In this document: piece by piece, positions 9,742 through 20,663 of the stretch
Position numbering within the stretch: position 1 is the stretch's first letter
Layout of the letters: each line of letters starts with the position of its first letter
Assembly (NCBI RefSeq): GCF_014192095.1
Contig: NZ_JACHXN010000001.1
Coordinates: 124,001-188,000, forward strand
From: Phyllobacterium trifolii
GTDB taxonomy: Bacteria; Pseudomonadota; Alphaproteobacteria; Rhizobiales; Rhizobiaceae
Direction of reading: 5' to 3'
Length of the DNA: 64,000 nucleotides
Position numbers and translations under genes: made by a program
The notes under the pieces: generated by a model
Databases searched by the model: none
Told to the model about the DNA's origin: nothing
What the model saw: only the letters and a program-made list of their open reading frames with translations

Positions 9742-10728
9742 TTAATTGTCTTCGTCGCCGTCGCTCTCATCGAGTCCCAGCAGGTTCCAGGTCTGTACCA
9801 TATGGGGTGGCAATGGCGCGGTTACATCGATGATGCCGCCCGACGGGTTGGGAACACGGATCCGGCGCGCATGCAGGTGCAGGCGGTTCTGGATACCGCC
9901 CGGGAAAGACCAGTTCGTATCCGCTTCGAAATATTTCGGATCCCCGATGATCGGGCAGCCGATGTGGGCAGCGTGCACGCGCAATTGGTGCGTGCGGCCC
10001 GTATAGGGTTCCATCTCCAGCCATGTCAGAACCTGTCCGGCGGACTCGATCACACGATAATAGGAGACGGCGTGATCTGAATCCGGTTCGCCATGCTGGG
10101 CAACGCGCATTCGATCGCCATCTGGCGTCGTTTCCTTGACCAGCCAGGTGGTGATCTTGTCCTCGCGCTTGCGCGGTATACCCTTCACCAGGGCCCAGTA
10201 GGTTTTCTTTGTCTCACGCTCGCGAAAAGCTGCAGTCAGCGCCTGCGCTGCGCCGCGTGTGCGGGCGACAACGAGAACGCCCGACGTATCGCGGTCGAGC
10301 CGGTGGACAAGCCGAGGCTTTTCGCCCTTCTTGTTGCGCCAGGCTTCCAGCATGTCATCGACATGGCGATTGACGCCGGAGCCACCCTGCACCGCCAGAC
10401 CCGCCGGCTTGTTGAAAACGAAAACCTTCGGATCTTCATAGAGCAGCATCTGCTTCAGGACATCGCCATCATCCCGGCCGCGGATGCTCTTGCCAGTCAG
10501 ATGGCCTTCGGCTTTGGAATCAACCGGCAGCGGAGGGATGCGGACTGTCTGCCCCGCCTGCAGCCTTGTGTCGGATTTGGCGCGTGATCCATCGATCCTT
10601 ATCTGGCCGGACCGCAGCAATTTCTGCAGATGCCCGAATCCCAAACCAGGAAAATGTACCTTGAACCAACGGTCGAGGCGCATTTCCGCCTCACCCGTAT
10701 CGACTGTCTTCTGTTCTACCGCTGCCAT
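9742..10728 (-). CDS. RluA-family rRNA pseudouridine synthase (RluC-like)
   Basis: The 328-residue protein has an N-terminal S4 RNA-binding domain (about residues 17-75, FGHLQKLLRSGQIRIDG) and a catalytic RluA-type domain with the active-site motif HRLDRDTSGVLVVAR near residue 140, where the first aspartate is the catalytic residue. This domain order is that of RluC, which modifies 23S rRNA, but target positions cannot be read from sequence. Its stop is 16 bases before the ATP12 gene and its start 33 bases after crcB. Confidence 0.9.
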   Translation of the reverse strand: MAAVEQKTVDTGEAEMRLDRWFKVHFPGLGFGHLQKLLRSGQIRIDGSRAKSDTRLQAGQTVRIPPLPVDSKAEGHLTGKSIRGRDDGDVLKQMLLYEDPKVFVFNKPAGLAVQGGSGVNRHVDDMLEAWRNKKGEKPRLVHRLDRDTSGVLVVARTRGAAQALTAAFRERETKKTYWALVKGIPRKREDKITTWLVKETTPDGDRMRVAQHGEPDSDHAVSYYRVIESAGQVLTWLEMEPYTGRTHQLRVHAAHIGCPIIGDPKYFEADTNWSFPGGIQNRLHLHARRIRVPNPSGGIIDVTAPLPPHMVQTWNLLGLDESDGDEDN

Positions 10729-10761
10729 AACTCTGCCTTTCGATCAGGCATGCGAATAGCA

Positions 10762-11139
10762 CTAACCGGTCAACCGTGCGAGCCATAATCCTAAAAACAG
10801 GGCGCCAATGCTCAAGATCACACTCGCGAGCATATAGGAAAGAGCGATTGCGAGTTCGCCGCGCTCCCAAAGCACCGCGACATCCAGCGAAAATGACGAA
10901 AACGTCGTGAAGCCGCCTAGAATCCCGATGGCTATAAAGAGCCGCAGTTCAGGCGACCCTTCGAAGCGGCGGGCGAGAAGCTCGATGAAAAGCCCCATGA
11001 GAAAACCGCCAATGACATTCACCGCCAGTGTGCCGTATGGGAAAGCCACGCCGAAGGCCCGCGCCATCCCGACGCCGACAAGATATCGCGCGACAGATCC
11101 GATAGCTCCACCTGAAGCCACAAGTAGTATTGCGTTCAT
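10762..11139 (-). CDS. crcB: Fluoride channel CrcB/Fluc
   Basis: The 125-residue protein has four hydrophobic segments and the CrcB signatures GGAIGSVARYLVG near residue 10 and GGFTTFSSFSLDV near residue 75. Fluc proteins are dual-topology dimeric channels that expel fluoride. I looked for a fluoride riboswitch in the 199 bases upstream and saw none. It heads a three-gene minus-strand unit and is divergent from ndvA. Confidence 0.95.
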   Translation of the reverse strand: MNAILLVASGGAIGSVARYLVGVGMARAFGVAFPYGTLAVNVIGGFLMGLFIELLARRFEGSPELRLFIAIGILGGFTTFSSFSLDVAVLWERGELAIALSYMLASVILSIGALFLGLWLARLTG

Positions 11140-11338
11140 TTTACATTCAGCCTGCGCAGTTTATGTTGCCAACTCAATTGGTTGAATCATCACGGGACGT
11201 TACGCGACGTAGAAAAATGTTCCACACAGGAACGAGGAACTGGCATAACTTTAGAGCATTGAATATTGCGGTGCACAAGAGTCTGATGCAGTGTCATTTC
11301 TACAGCGTGAGTAGCGGCCCCAGTAGCGGAGTGGCAAA

Positions 11339-13114
11339 GTGTCATTGTTAAACATCTATTGGAAATCGCTCCAATATCTCGGCGCTGAAAAGCGCGCGAC
11401 TGTGTTTATCTGCGCCGTAAACGTCGCCTTGGCATTGACGATGCTGTTTGAGCCGTTGCTTATGGGCCTCGTCATCCAGGCAATTGCCGACAAGGCGGAC
11501 GTATGGCTCCCCCTTACTCAATTGGCCGCAGTTGGATTGTTCCATATCGGCGCGAATGTCCTGGTTGCGCGCGAGGCCGACCGCCTGGCGCACCGGCGCA
11601 AACTTGCCGTACTCACTGAGTCTTACAATCGCGTGATCAGCATGCCGCTTTCGTGGCACCACCAGCGTGGCACGTCCAATGCGATGCATACGCTTTTGCG
11701 CGCAATCGAGACTTTGTTTGGCCTGTGGCTCGAATTTATGCGCACGCATCTTGCAACCGCGGTGGCTCTGATGGGGCTCATTCCTTTGGCTTTGGCGCAA
11801 GACTGGCGTCTGGCTTCGGTATTGGCGGTTCTCGGTGCCGTTTACGTCCTCGTGAGCCGCTTTGTTACAGCCAAGACCAAGGACGGTCAGGCGCAGGTCG
11901 AGCGCCATCACATTACGGCCTTCAGCCATGTTACAGACTCGATGGGCAATATCTCTGTATTGCAGAGCTACAATCGTATCGACGAAGAAACGCGCGCCCT
12001 GCAGTCCTACGCGAAGCAACTGCTTGCCGCGCAATACCCTGTGTTGAACTGGTGGGCCTTGGCCGCCGGTATCAATCGCATGGCATCTACAATATCCATC
12101 CTCGTGGTTCTGGCCCTCGGCGCCCATTTCGTCATTCAAGGTGAAATGCTGGTCGGTCAGGTCGTGTCGTTCATCGGCTTCGCCACACTGCTGATCGGTC
12201 GTCTCGACCAGCTCAGTGCGTTCGTCAACCAGATTTTCGCGGCCCGCGCCAAGCTGGAAGACTTCTTCGAAATGGAAGCATCGGCTGCCTATGCGGTCGA
12301 GCCGAAGACGGCGCACGACATCGATAATGTCAGCGGCGACGTCGAGTTCGAGAATGTTTCCTTCGAATTCGCCAATTCGACACAGGGCCTGAAGAACGTT
12401 TCGTTCAAGGCCAAGGCTGGGCAGACTGTCGCCATCGTCGGCCCGACCGGTGCTGGCAAGACGACCCTGATCAATCTCTTGCAGCGTGTGTACGATCCGA
12501 AGGAAGGCCGTATTCTGGTCGATGATATCGATACGCGTACGGTTAGCCGCCGGTCGCTGCGCAACGCTATTGCGACGGTGTTCCAGGATGCGGGCATGTT
12601 CAACCGTTCGATCGAAGACAATATCCGCGTTGGTCGCCCGAAGGCTAGCGACGAGGATGTGCTTGCTGCGGCCGAAGCCGCCGATGCGAGCGACTTCATT
12701 CTCGCGAAGTCTGCCGGCTACGGGACTGTTGTCGGCGAGCGCGGTTCGCAACTCTCCGGCGGTGAACGTCAGCGTGTCGCTATCGCCCGCGCCATCCTCA
12801 AGGATGCGCCGATCCTCGTGCTCGACGAGGCGACCAGCGCGCTCGACGTCGAGACGGAAGCACGCGTCAAGGTTGCGGTGGACAAGCTGTGCCAGAACCG
12901 CACGACCTTCATCATCGCTCACCGTCTCTCGACTGTCCGCGATGCCGACATCGTGCTCTTCATGGACCAGGGCGAAATCGTCGAGTCCGGCAGCTTCGAT
13001 GCACTGGCGCGCCAGAACGGCCGCTTCAGTTCGCTGCTCAAGGCAGGTGGCCTGAAACTCGACGACGATACGGCAAATGTAACGCCCTTCCCGCGCAAGC
13101 CGGAAGCTGCTTAA
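11339..13114 (+). CDS. ndvA: Cyclic beta-1,2-glucan ABC exporter
   Basis: The 591-residue half-transporter fuses an N-terminal six-helix membrane domain (about residues 1-310) with an ATPase domain. The Walker A motif GPTGAGKTT lies near residue 368, the signature LSGGERQRVAIARA near residue 472, and Walker B ILVLDEATSALD near residue 490. The start VSLLNIYWKSLQYL and the stretch MPLSWHHQRGTSNAMHTLLR match the NdvA/ChvA/Cgt group, which moves cyclic beta-1,2-glucan to the periplasm in rhizobia, Agrobacterium and Brucella. The start codon is GTG at 11339; no upstream ATG is in frame. A terminator follows the stop. Confidence 0.95.
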   Translation: MSLLNIYWKSLQYLGAEKRATVFICAVNVALALTMLFEPLLMGLVIQAIADKADVWLPLTQLAAVGLFHIGANVLVAREADRLAHRRKLAVLTESYNRVISMPLSWHHQRGTSNAMHTLLRAIETLFGLWLEFMRTHLATAVALMGLIPLALAQDWRLASVLAVLGAVYVLVSRFVTAKTKDGQAQVERHHITAFSHVTDSMGNISVLQSYNRIDEETRALQSYAKQLLAAQYPVLNWWALAAGINRMASTISILVVLALGAHFVIQGEMLVGQVVSFIGFATLLIGRLDQLSAFVNQIFAARAKLEDFFEMEASAAYAVEPKTAHDIDNVSGDVEFENVSFEFANSTQGLKNVSFKAKAGQTVAIVGPTGAGKTTLINLLQRVYDPKEGRILVDDIDTRTVSRRSLRNAIATVFQDAGMFNRSIEDNIRVGRPKASDEDVLAAAEAADASDFILAKSAGYGTVVGERGSQLSGGERQRVAIARAILKDAPILVLDEATSALDVETEARVKVAVDKLCQNRTTFIIAHRLSTVRDADIVLFMDQGEIVESGSFDALARQNGRFSSLLKAGGLKLDDDTANVTPFPRKPEAA

Positions 13115-13133
13115 CCGACAAGCATCACACATA

Positions 13134-13163
13134 AAGAAAGGCCGCTTTTCAGCGGCCTTTCTT
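13134..13163. terminator. Bidirectional terminator between ndvA and rarA
   Basis: AAGAAAGGCCGCT and AGCGGCCTTTCTT form a perfect 13-bp stem around a TTTC loop. It serves both convergent genes; its end overlaps the rarA stop codon. Confidence 0.88.
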
Positions 13164-14475
13164 ATTCCTCGCCGCGTTCCCGCCGCAGCTTGTTCCAATA
13201 ATCAATGCGCTTGCGGATCTCGCGTTCGAACCCGCGTTCCGGCGGATCGTAAAACGTCTGCCGGCCAAGCGCTTCCGGAAAATAATTCTGGCCTGAAAAA
13301 GCTTCGGGTTCATCGTGGTCGTAGGCGTAACCCTTGCCGTAGCCCTCGCCCTTCATCAGCTTCGTCGGCGCATTGAGGATATGCTTCGGCGGCACGAGCG
13401 AGCCGTTTTCCTTGGCCGCACGTGTTGCCGCCTTGTAAGCCAGATAGACCGCGTTGGATTTCGGCGCGGTGGCGAGATAGACGCAAGCCTGCGCCAGCGC
13501 CAATTCGCCCTCCGGCGAGCCCAGATAATCGTAAGCGTCCTTGGCGGCATTGCAGATCACAAGCGCCTGCGGATCGGCCATGCCGATATCCTCGCTTGCC
13601 ATGCGGACGAGCCGCCGCCCGAGGTAGAGCGGGTCTTCACCCGCATCGAACATCCGGCAAAGATAGTAGAGCGCTGCGTCGGGGTCCGACCCGCGAACGG
13701 ATTTATGCAGCGCCGAGATCAGATTGTAGTGACCATCCTGGCCTTTGTCGTAGACCGGCGCGCGCCGCTGCACGATCTGCTGTACCCGTTCCGCGTCGAA
13801 CACCTCGCCGTCACGCGCCGCGCGCCAGACTTCCTCGGCCAGCGTCAGGATTGCCCGCCCGTCGCCATCGGCCATGCGCACAAGGCTCGCCCGCGCCTCG
13901 TCATTCAACGGCAGGGCTTTGCCTTCGTGACCCTCCGCGCGCTCGAGCAGAGCGGTCAGGCTTGCCTCGTCATGCGGATGAAAGACCAGCACCCGAGCAC
14001 GCGACAACAAGGCCGCATTCAATTCAAAGGACGGGTTCTCCGTTGTCGCGCCGACAAGGACGATCGTGCCGTCCTCCATCACCGGCAAGAACGAATCCTG
14101 CTGCGCCCGGTTGAAGCGATGTATTTCGTCGACGAAGAGCAATGTCTGGCGGCCGGACATTTTTCGCGATCGCGCCATGTCGAAGACCTTCTTCAGGTCA
14201 GCCACACCGGAGAAGATCGCGGAGATTTGTTCGAAAGCGAGGTTGGTCTCGTTCGCAAGAAGCCGCGCCACGGTCGTCTTGCCTGTTCCGGGTGGCCCCC
14301 AGAAGATCATCGAGCCAAGCGAGCCGGACGCGATCATCCGCGTCAATGCGCCTTCGGGCCCGGTCAGATGCTCCTGACCAGTGACTTCGCCCAGAGATTT
14401 TGGCCGCAATCGGTCCGCAAGCGGCCGGCTTCTGTCCAACGCCGGATCGTCATTGACCGAAAACAGGTCAGCCAT
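13162..14475 (-). CDS. rarA: Replication-associated recombination protein A
   Basis: RarA (MgsA) is an AAA+ ATPase of the clamp-loader type that acts at stalled replication forks. The 437-residue protein has Walker A GPPGTGKTT near residue 60, Walker B LLFVDEIHRFNRAQQD near residue 115, and the sensor stretch LVGATTENPSFELNAALLSR just after. The C-terminal half carries the tetramerisation region, with YLATAPKSNAVYLAYKAA. It ends convergently with ndvA over a shared terminator. A palindromic repeat element lies just upstream. Confidence 0.96.
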   Translation of the reverse strand: MADLFSVNDDPALDRSRPLADRLRPKSLGEVTGQEHLTGPEGALTRMIASGSLGSMIFWGPPGTGKTTVARLLANETNLAFEQISAIFSGVADLKKVFDMARSRKMSGRQTLLFVDEIHRFNRAQQDSFLPVMEDGTIVLVGATTENPSFELNAALLSRARVLVFHPHDEASLTALLERAEGHEGKALPLNDEARASLVRMADGDGRAILTLAEEVWRAARDGEVFDAERVQQIVQRRAPVYDKGQDGHYNLISALHKSVRGSDPDAALYYLCRMFDAGEDPLYLGRRLVRMASEDIGMADPQALVICNAAKDAYDYLGSPEGELALAQACVYLATAPKSNAVYLAYKAATRAAKENGSLVPPKHILNAPTKLMKGEGYGKGYAYDHDEPEAFSGQNYFPEALGRQTFYDPPERGFEREIRKRIDYWNKLRRERGEE

Positions 14476-14498
14476 ATTCTGTCGCCTCCACGGATGCC

Positions 14499-14686
14499 GC
14501 TTTATCTCTCCCCTTGTGGGAGAGAAAGGATTTTTCTCGGATTTAGCCTCTTTGCTAAATCCTTAGAAAATCCAAGGGAGGGGATTTGCCTCCGCAGCGC
14601 TTGATCCCCTCTCTCTTGCGATTTCTAGCACTTAGCAAGGGCTAAGATGCTGAAATCGCATTCTCCCCCACAAGGGGGAGATAAGC
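14499..14686. repeat. Multi-hairpin palindromic intergenic element
   Basis: The whole gap between rarA and the Deg protease is one folded unit. Outer arms pair over about 22 bases (TCTCCCCTTGTGGGAGA on the left with TCTCCCCCACAAGGGGGAGA on the right, imperfectly). Inside are three stems: GGATTTAGC/GCTAAATCC at 14538-14562, CAAGGGAGGGGAT/ATCCCCTCTCTCTTG across 14573-14618, and GCGATTTC/GAAATCGC at 14618-14659. This layout resembles the rhizobial intergenic mosaic repeats (RIME type); family membership is my inference. Confidence 0.7.
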
Positions 14687-14693
14687 TTTATGT

Positions 14694-16121
<1,428 letters not shown>

Positions 16122-16314
16122 ATCAATCTCCCGGTACATGATGAATCAATCAAAACTGTCTCGACCAATGTGGTGATTTCGAAGCGAGATATCAGCGAAG
16201 AAACAAAGCAAATTTGAGACATAAGGTACCAGTTGCGATGCGCACGACACCGTCTTCATGCATCGCCATATTTGGGATAAGAATAAAACGACGGTATCCC
16301 GAGACAATGAGGAC

Positions 16315-17121
16315 ATGCAAAAAGGCCAGTTCAAGATATTTCCATGCGAAGTTGCCGGTATCGAGGTGGTCGAAGCTGCCACGAACCATGCCTTTCCACG
16401 CCATTCGCATGAGCAATATGGAATCGGCGTCATTCATCAAGGCGCACAGAAATCCCTGAGCGGCCGCGGCCAAGTGGAGGCGGGTCCCGGCGACGTCATC
16501 ACCGTTAATCCCGGCGAGGTTCACGATGGCACGCCGATCGGCGATGCCGGACGTTCATGGCGCATGCTCTATTTCGATCCAGCGATCATCAACGATGCCA
16601 TTGACGACATGAATGAAGGCGCCATCAAAACCCGCGAGTTCATCCGGCCCGTGATGAGCGACGCAAATGTCGCGAACGTTTTCCAGCGCCTCTTCTCGAT
16701 CATGACCACAGCTAATTCGCCTGAACTCCAGCGCGAAGAACTCATGTTGCAATTGCTCCCCGCGATTATCCGCGAACGCAATGAACAAGACGGTTCAAGC
16801 CACGCGTTTGCCGCTATCCACCGCGCAAGGAATTTGATCGATGACGCGCCGACTTTCCCCGTAACGCTGACTGATTTAGCACGAACAAGTGGATTAAGCC
16901 GGTTTCAGGTCCTGCGCGGCTTTGTCAAGGCGATCGGCTTCACACCACATGCCTATCTCATGCAACGCAGGATCGACTTGGCCCGCCGTCTGATCGCGAG
17001 CGGATCGCCGTTAGCCGATGCGGCTGCCACGAGCGGTTTCGCTGATCAGAGCCACATGACCCGCCTATTTGTGCGCAAGTATGGACTCTCTCCCGGCGCC
17101 TACGCTGCCGCTTTTGCCTGA
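16315..17121 (+). CDS. AraC family transcriptional regulator
   Basis: The 268-residue protein has the AraC_binding cupin half, with HSHEQYGIGVIHQG near residue 28 and PGEVHDG near residue 65, and a C-terminal double helix-turn-helix with GFADQSHMTRLFVRKYGLSP. The start is uncertain: ATG at 16315 fits the family, and an in-frame ATG at 16258 would add 19 residues. A LysE exporter gene follows on the same strand after 88 bases. AraC regulators of this subgroup often stand beside LysE or similar exporters, so it may sense and control that exporter's substrate. It is a paralogue of the AraC protein at 239-1132. Confidence 0.88.
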   Translation: MQKGQFKIFPCEVAGIEVVEAATNHAFPRHSHEQYGIGVIHQGAQKSLSGRGQVEAGPGDVITVNPGEVHDGTPIGDAGRSWRMLYFDPAIINDAIDDMNEGAIKTREFIRPVMSDANVANVFQRLFSIMTTANSPELQREELMLQLLPAIIRERNEQDGSSHAFAAIHRARNLIDDAPTFPVTLTDLARTSGLSRFQVLRGFVKAIGFTPHAYLMQRRIDLARRLIASGSPLADAAATSGFADQSHMTRLFVRKYGLSPGAYAAAFA

Positions 17122-17209
17122 TTTTCCACTCCAGCTGCAATCCTGTTCAAGACGAATGCCTCCTGATCGGCTTCAGTTCATTCTCTGAGCATGCAGAAGG
17201 AGAATAGTT

Positions 17210-17821
17210 GTGGGTCTCGAATTCCTCATCACTTCATTGGTCATCGTCATCTCGCCCGGTACGGGTGTCGTCTACACCCTTGCGACAGGCCTTTCGCGCG
17301 GTGCCCGGGCGAGTGTCGCGGCGGCTTTCGGCTGTACCATCGGCATCATTCCGCACATGGCGGCAGCTATCGGAGGGCTAGCGGCAATTCTCCACACCAG
17401 TGCCCTCGCCTTCCACACTTTCAAATATGCCGGCGTTGTCTATCTGCTCTATATGGCCTGGAACGCCTTGCGCGAGAAGGGCTCGCTGAATGTCGACGGC
17501 GAAGCTGGAGAAAAGTCGCTGATGCAGGTGACGATCACCGCGATCCTTATCAATATCCTCAACCCGAAATTGTCGATTTTCTTCCTGGCATTCCTGCCGC
17601 AATTCGTCAGCGCCACCGAGCCGCATCCCCTCCGGCGCATGCTTGTCTTAAGCGCCGCTTTCATGCTGATGACCTTCGTCGTGTTCGTCGGCTACGGCTT
17701 TTTCGCCGCCTCGGTCCGCGATCAGGTCATCTCGCGTCCGCGCATCTTGACGTGGATGCGCCGCAGTTTCGCCGGAGCGTTTGTGGCACTGGGCGTAAAG
17801 CTGGCGCTTGCCGATCGGTAG
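17210..17821 (+). CDS. LysE family amino-acid exporter
   Basis: The 203-residue membrane protein has about six hydrophobic segments and the LysE/RhtB N-terminal signature, seen as ISPGTGVVYTLATGLSRG near residue 15 and GCTIGIIPHMAAAIGG near residue 43. ILNPKLSIFFLAFLPQF near residue 118 is also typical. The family exports basic or neutral amino acids or derivatives; the substrate here is unknown. It starts with GTG, with an AAGGAGAA ribosome site 5 bases ahead. It sits behind an AraC regulator and is convergent with rplQ. Confidence 0.92.
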   Translation: MGLEFLITSLVIVISPGTGVVYTLATGLSRGARASVAAAFGCTIGIIPHMAAAIGGLAAILHTSALAFHTFKYAGVVYLLYMAWNALREKGSLNVDGEAGEKSLMQVTITAILINILNPKLSIFFLAFLPQFVSATEPHPLRRMLVLSAAFMLMTFVVFVGYGFFAASVRDQVISRPRILTWMRRSFAGAFVALGVKLALADR

Positions 17822-17828
17822 CAAACAG

Positions 17829-17851
17829 AAAAAGGGAGCGTGAGCCCCCTT
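17829..17851 (-). terminator. Terminator at the end of the ribosomal run
   Basis: On the minus strand AAGGGGGC and GCTCCCTT pair around a TCAC loop, with one G-T pair, and run into five T. It lies 33 bases after the rplQ stop codon and closes the long operon. Confidence 0.82.
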
Positions 17852-17883
17852 CTCAATTTCTCAAATCTAGTTCGAAGCGTTGC

Positions 17884-18312
17884 TTACGCTGCTTCGGCTT
17901 CGCTTTCGCGTTCGGCTTCAACGCGGGCCAAATCCTTGGAACCCTTGGCGTTGACATCGCGATCGACGAATTCGACAACTGCGAGCGGTGCATTGTCACC
18001 GGCGCGGAAGCCTGCCTTCATGATGCGGATGTAGCCGCCATTGCGCTGGCCATAGCGCGGAGCAAGCGTATCGAACAGCTTGGCTACGAGCTTGGCATCG
18101 CGGATGGCCGAAATGGCCTGACGACGAGCGTGCAGATCACCGCGCTTGCCGAGTGTGACAAGCTTTTCAACGATGGGACGAATTTCCTTGGCCTTGGGCA
18201 GCGTTGTCACGATCTGCTCATGCTCGATCAGTGATGCAGCCATATTGGCAAACATCGCCTTGCGATGGCTGGCAGTCCGGTTAAGCTTGCGGCCTGAATT
18301 ACCGTGGCGCAT
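17884..18312 (-). CDS. rplQ: 50S ribosomal protein L17
   Basis: L17 sits near the peptide exit tunnel of the large subunit. The protein begins [20 protein letters not shown], the family signature, and at 142 residues carries an extra charged, alanine-rich C-terminal tail of about 20 residues, usual in alphaproteobacteria. It is the last gene of the alpha operon, 124 bases after rpoA, with a hairpin in that gap and a terminator after its stop. Confidence 0.97.
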   Translation of the reverse strand: MRHGNSGRKLNRTASHRKAMFANMAASLIEHEQIVTTLPKAKEIRPIVEKLVTLGKRGDLHARRQAISAIRDAKLVAKLFDTLAPRYGQRNGGYIRIMKAGFRAGDNAPLAVVEFVDRDVNAKGSKDLARVEAERESEAEAA

Positions 18313-18349
18313 GAGCCTTCTCCTTAGTTTCTCTTTTTCGGGCTCATGG

Positions 18350-18379
18350 CCCGGGCTTTAAATTCGGGCTGAGCCCGGG
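18350..18379 (-). other. Intercistronic hairpin, rpoA-rplQ
   Basis: CCCGGGCT and AGCCCGGG form a perfect 8-bp stem with a 14-base loop. There is no T-run, so termination is unlikely; an mRNA processing or stability element is more plausible. Confidence 0.55.
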
Positions 18380-18436
18380 TGGTTTATTTATCGCAATTCC
18401 CGTTGGAAAACCGGCGTCCACTTTTCCTGGAATTGC

Positions 18437-19450
18437 TTAGTACTGGTCTTCGTAACGCTTCGCGAGATCTTCGATGTTCTCTGGCGGCCATGAAGGAACT
18501 TCCATACCGAGATGGAGACCCATGGAAGCGAGAACTTCCTTGATTTCGTTCAGCGACTTGCGGCCGAAGTTCGGTGTGCGCAGCATCTCTGCTTCTGTCT
18601 TCTGGATGAGATCGCCAATGTAGACGATGTTATCATTCTTCAGGCAGTTTGCCGAGCGAACCGAAAGTTCGAGTTCATCGACCTTCTTGAGCAGTGCAGG
18701 ATTGAACGCGAGTTCGGTAACCTGTTCCTGCTGAACTTCCTTCTGCGGCTCGTCGAAGTTGACGAAGATCGCGAGCTGGTCCTGGAGAATACGCGCTGCA
18801 TAGGCAACAGCATCTTCACCGGAGATCGAACCATCGGTCTCGATCGAGAGGATCAGCTTGTCATAATCGAGAACCTGGCCCTCGCGGGTGTTCTCGATCT
18901 TGTAGGATACCTTGCGGACCGGCGAATAAAGGCTATCGACCGGGATCAAGCCGATCGGAGCGTCTTCTGCGCGGTTGCGGTCAGCCGGAACGTAGCCCTT
19001 GCCGGTGTTGACGGTGAATTCCATGCGGATTTCAGCGCCTTCATCGAGCGTGCAGATAACGTGATCCGGATTGAGGATCTCGATATCGCCAACAGTCTGG
19101 ATGTCGCCGGCCGTAACGACGCCCGGGCCCTCCTTGCGGACGACCATGCGCTTGGGCCCATCGCTCTCCATGTGGATAGCGATTTCCTTGATGTTGAGGA
19201 CGATGTCCGTCACATCTTCACGCACGCCGGGGATCGACGAGAATTCATGCAGAACGCCGTCGATCTGTACAGCTGTCACGGCAGCGCCGCGCAGCGAGGA
19301 CAGGAGCACACGGCGCAAGGCGTTGCCGAGCGTCAAGCCATAGCCGCGTTCCAGCGGCTCAGCGACGACCGTTGCCTTGGTCTTCGAGCCGGAGGTCTGG
19401 AACTCGACCTTGTTCGGCTTGATCAATTCTTGCCAGTTCTTCTGGATCAT
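18437..19450 (-). CDS. rpoA: RNA polymerase alpha subunit
   Basis: The 337-residue protein has the alpha N-terminal domain (about residues 1-230, with [20 protein letters not shown] near residue 33) that dimerises and binds beta and beta-prime, and the C-terminal domain (about residues 255-325, with [18 protein letters not shown]) that contacts UP elements and activators. It follows rpsK after 111 bases and precedes rplQ, the usual alpha-operon order. Confidence 0.98.
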   Translation of the reverse strand: MIQKNWQELIKPNKVEFQTSGSKTKATVVAEPLERGYGLTLGNALRRVLLSSLRGAAVTAVQIDGVLHEFSSIPGVREDVTDIVLNIKEIAIHMESDGPKRMVVRKEGPGVVTAGDIQTVGDIEILNPDHVICTLDEGAEIRMEFTVNTGKGYVPADRNRAEDAPIGLIPVDSLYSPVRKVSYKIENTREGQVLDYDKLILSIETDGSISGEDAVAYAARILQDQLAIFVNFDEPQKEVQQEQVTELAFNPALLKKVDELELSVRSANCLKNDNIVYIGDLIQKTEAEMLRTPNFGRKSLNEIKEVLASMGLHLGMEVPSWPPENIEDLAKRYEDQY

Positions 19451-19561
19451 CTATTTTTCCTTCATCCTTGCCTTTACCACCATCCAATCGTGGCATTGAG
19501 GCGTGGAAACCGCAGAGGAGCTGAAAGCCAGCTCTTGCGGCCTATGCTTGTCGCAATAAAA

Positions 19562-19951
19562 TTATACGCGGCGACGCTTCCGCGGGCGGCAGCCATTGTG
19601 CGGGATCGGCGTCACATCGCGGATCGATGTAATCGTGAAACCGGCAGCCTGCAGTGCGCGCAGAGCCGACTCACGGCCGGAGCCAGGTCCGCAAACCTCG
19701 ACTTCGAGCGAGCGCATGCCATGTTCCTGCGCCTTCTTGGCGCAATCCTCAGCAGCCATCTGGGCAGCGAAAGGCGTGGACTTGCGTGAGCCCTTGAAGC
19801 CCTGTGCACCGGCGGAAGACCAAGCAATCGCATTGCCCTGTGCATCCGTGATGGTGATCATCGTATTGTTGAATGTCGAATTAACGTGGGCGACGCCCGA
19901 CGAAATATTCTTGCGCTCGCGACGGCGAACGCGCGTGGCTTCTTTGGCCAT
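19562..19951 (-). CDS. rpsK: 30S ribosomal protein S11
   Basis: S11 forms part of the platform of the small subunit near the mRNA exit. The 129-residue protein shows [19 protein letters not shown] near residue 17 and ends [14 protein letters not shown], both invariant family features. It lies between rpsM and rpoA in the alpha operon. Confidence 0.98.
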   Translation of the reverse strand: MAKEATRVRRRERKNISSGVAHVNSTFNNTMITITDAQGNAIAWSSAGAQGFKGSRKSTPFAAQMAAEDCAKKAQEHGMRSLEVEVCGPGSGRESALRALQAAGFTITSIRDVTPIPHNGCRPRKRRRV

Positions 19952-20082
19952 GGTAGTCCTTTCAGTTGATCTCGACGCCTCCGTATTTCCAGAGGCTACA
20001 CCGTGGTTTCAGTTAAAGTGCGAAACCAGCACTTGTTCGCCCGAAAAGACGAAACCGGCGCAGCGAACCGCGCCGGAAAATC

Positions 20083-20451
20083 TTACTTCTTCTTGCCGGC
20101 AATTGCCTTGGCAGGACCCTTGCGGGTACGCGCATTGGTATGCGTACGCTGACCGCGAACCGGCAGCGAGCGGCGATGACGCAGGCCGCGGTAGCAGCCC
20201 AGATCCATCAGACGCTTGATGTTCATCGAAACTTCGCGGCGCAGATCACCTTCAACATGGTAATCGCGATCGATTGTTTCACGAATCTGCAAGACTTCCG
20301 CATCGGTCAACTGATTGACGCGACGCTCTGCAGGAATGCCGACTTTCTCGACGATTTCCTGTGCAAACTTTTGACCAATCCCGTGAATGTACTGAAGCGC
20401 GATAACCACGCGCTTGTTCGTCGGGATGTTGACGCCAGCAATACGAGCCAC
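20083..20451 (-). CDS. rpsM: 30S ribosomal protein S13
   Basis: S13 bridges the subunits and touches P-site tRNA. The protein is 122 residues. The start is GTG at 20451 ([15 protein letters not shown]), with AAGGAGAA 5 bases before it; the ATG at 20490 would add 13 residues not seen in S13. The C-terminus ends [11 protein letters not shown]. In this genome rpsM follows adk across a 212-base gap with a strong hairpin and a weak candidate promoter. Confidence 0.97.
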   Translation of the reverse strand: MARIAGVNIPTNKRVVIALQYIHGIGQKFAQEIVEKVGIPAERRVNQLTDAEVLQIRETIDRDYHVEGDLRREVSMNIKRLMDLGCYRGLRHRRSLPVRGQRTHTNARTRKGPAKAIAGKKK

Positions 20452-20522
20452 GCCTGTTCTCCTTGTTAACCGGCAGAGCTGGATGGCCAATGCGGCAGCC
20501 AGATGACGGGATGAAAATTATA

Positions 20523-20554
20523 TTCGGGGACAAACACAAACGATCAGCCCCGAA
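20523..20554 (-). promoter_or_regulatory. Leader hairpin before rpsM
   Basis: TTCGGGG and CCCCGAA form a perfect 7-bp stem about 72 bases upstream of the rpsM start. Further upstream on the same strand a TTGACT, 17 bases, CAAGTA pair (around 20630-20605) could be an internal promoter. This is where E. coli has the S4-controlled alpha-operon leader; whether the same control exists here cannot be read from sequence. Confidence 0.45.
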
Positions 20555-20663
20555 CCTCTCTTACCGGATCGGCGCCGACCGCTTTATATTCCCAAGCGAA
20601 TTTGCGCCGTACTTGAAGGAATCGCCGTGAAAAGTCAACTCCTTCGATGAAATTATGTCAGAC

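Noticed and set aside
11140-11338. Fluoride riboswitch before crcB
   Set aside because: I searched the upstream region for the conserved fluoride-aptamer core and did not see it.
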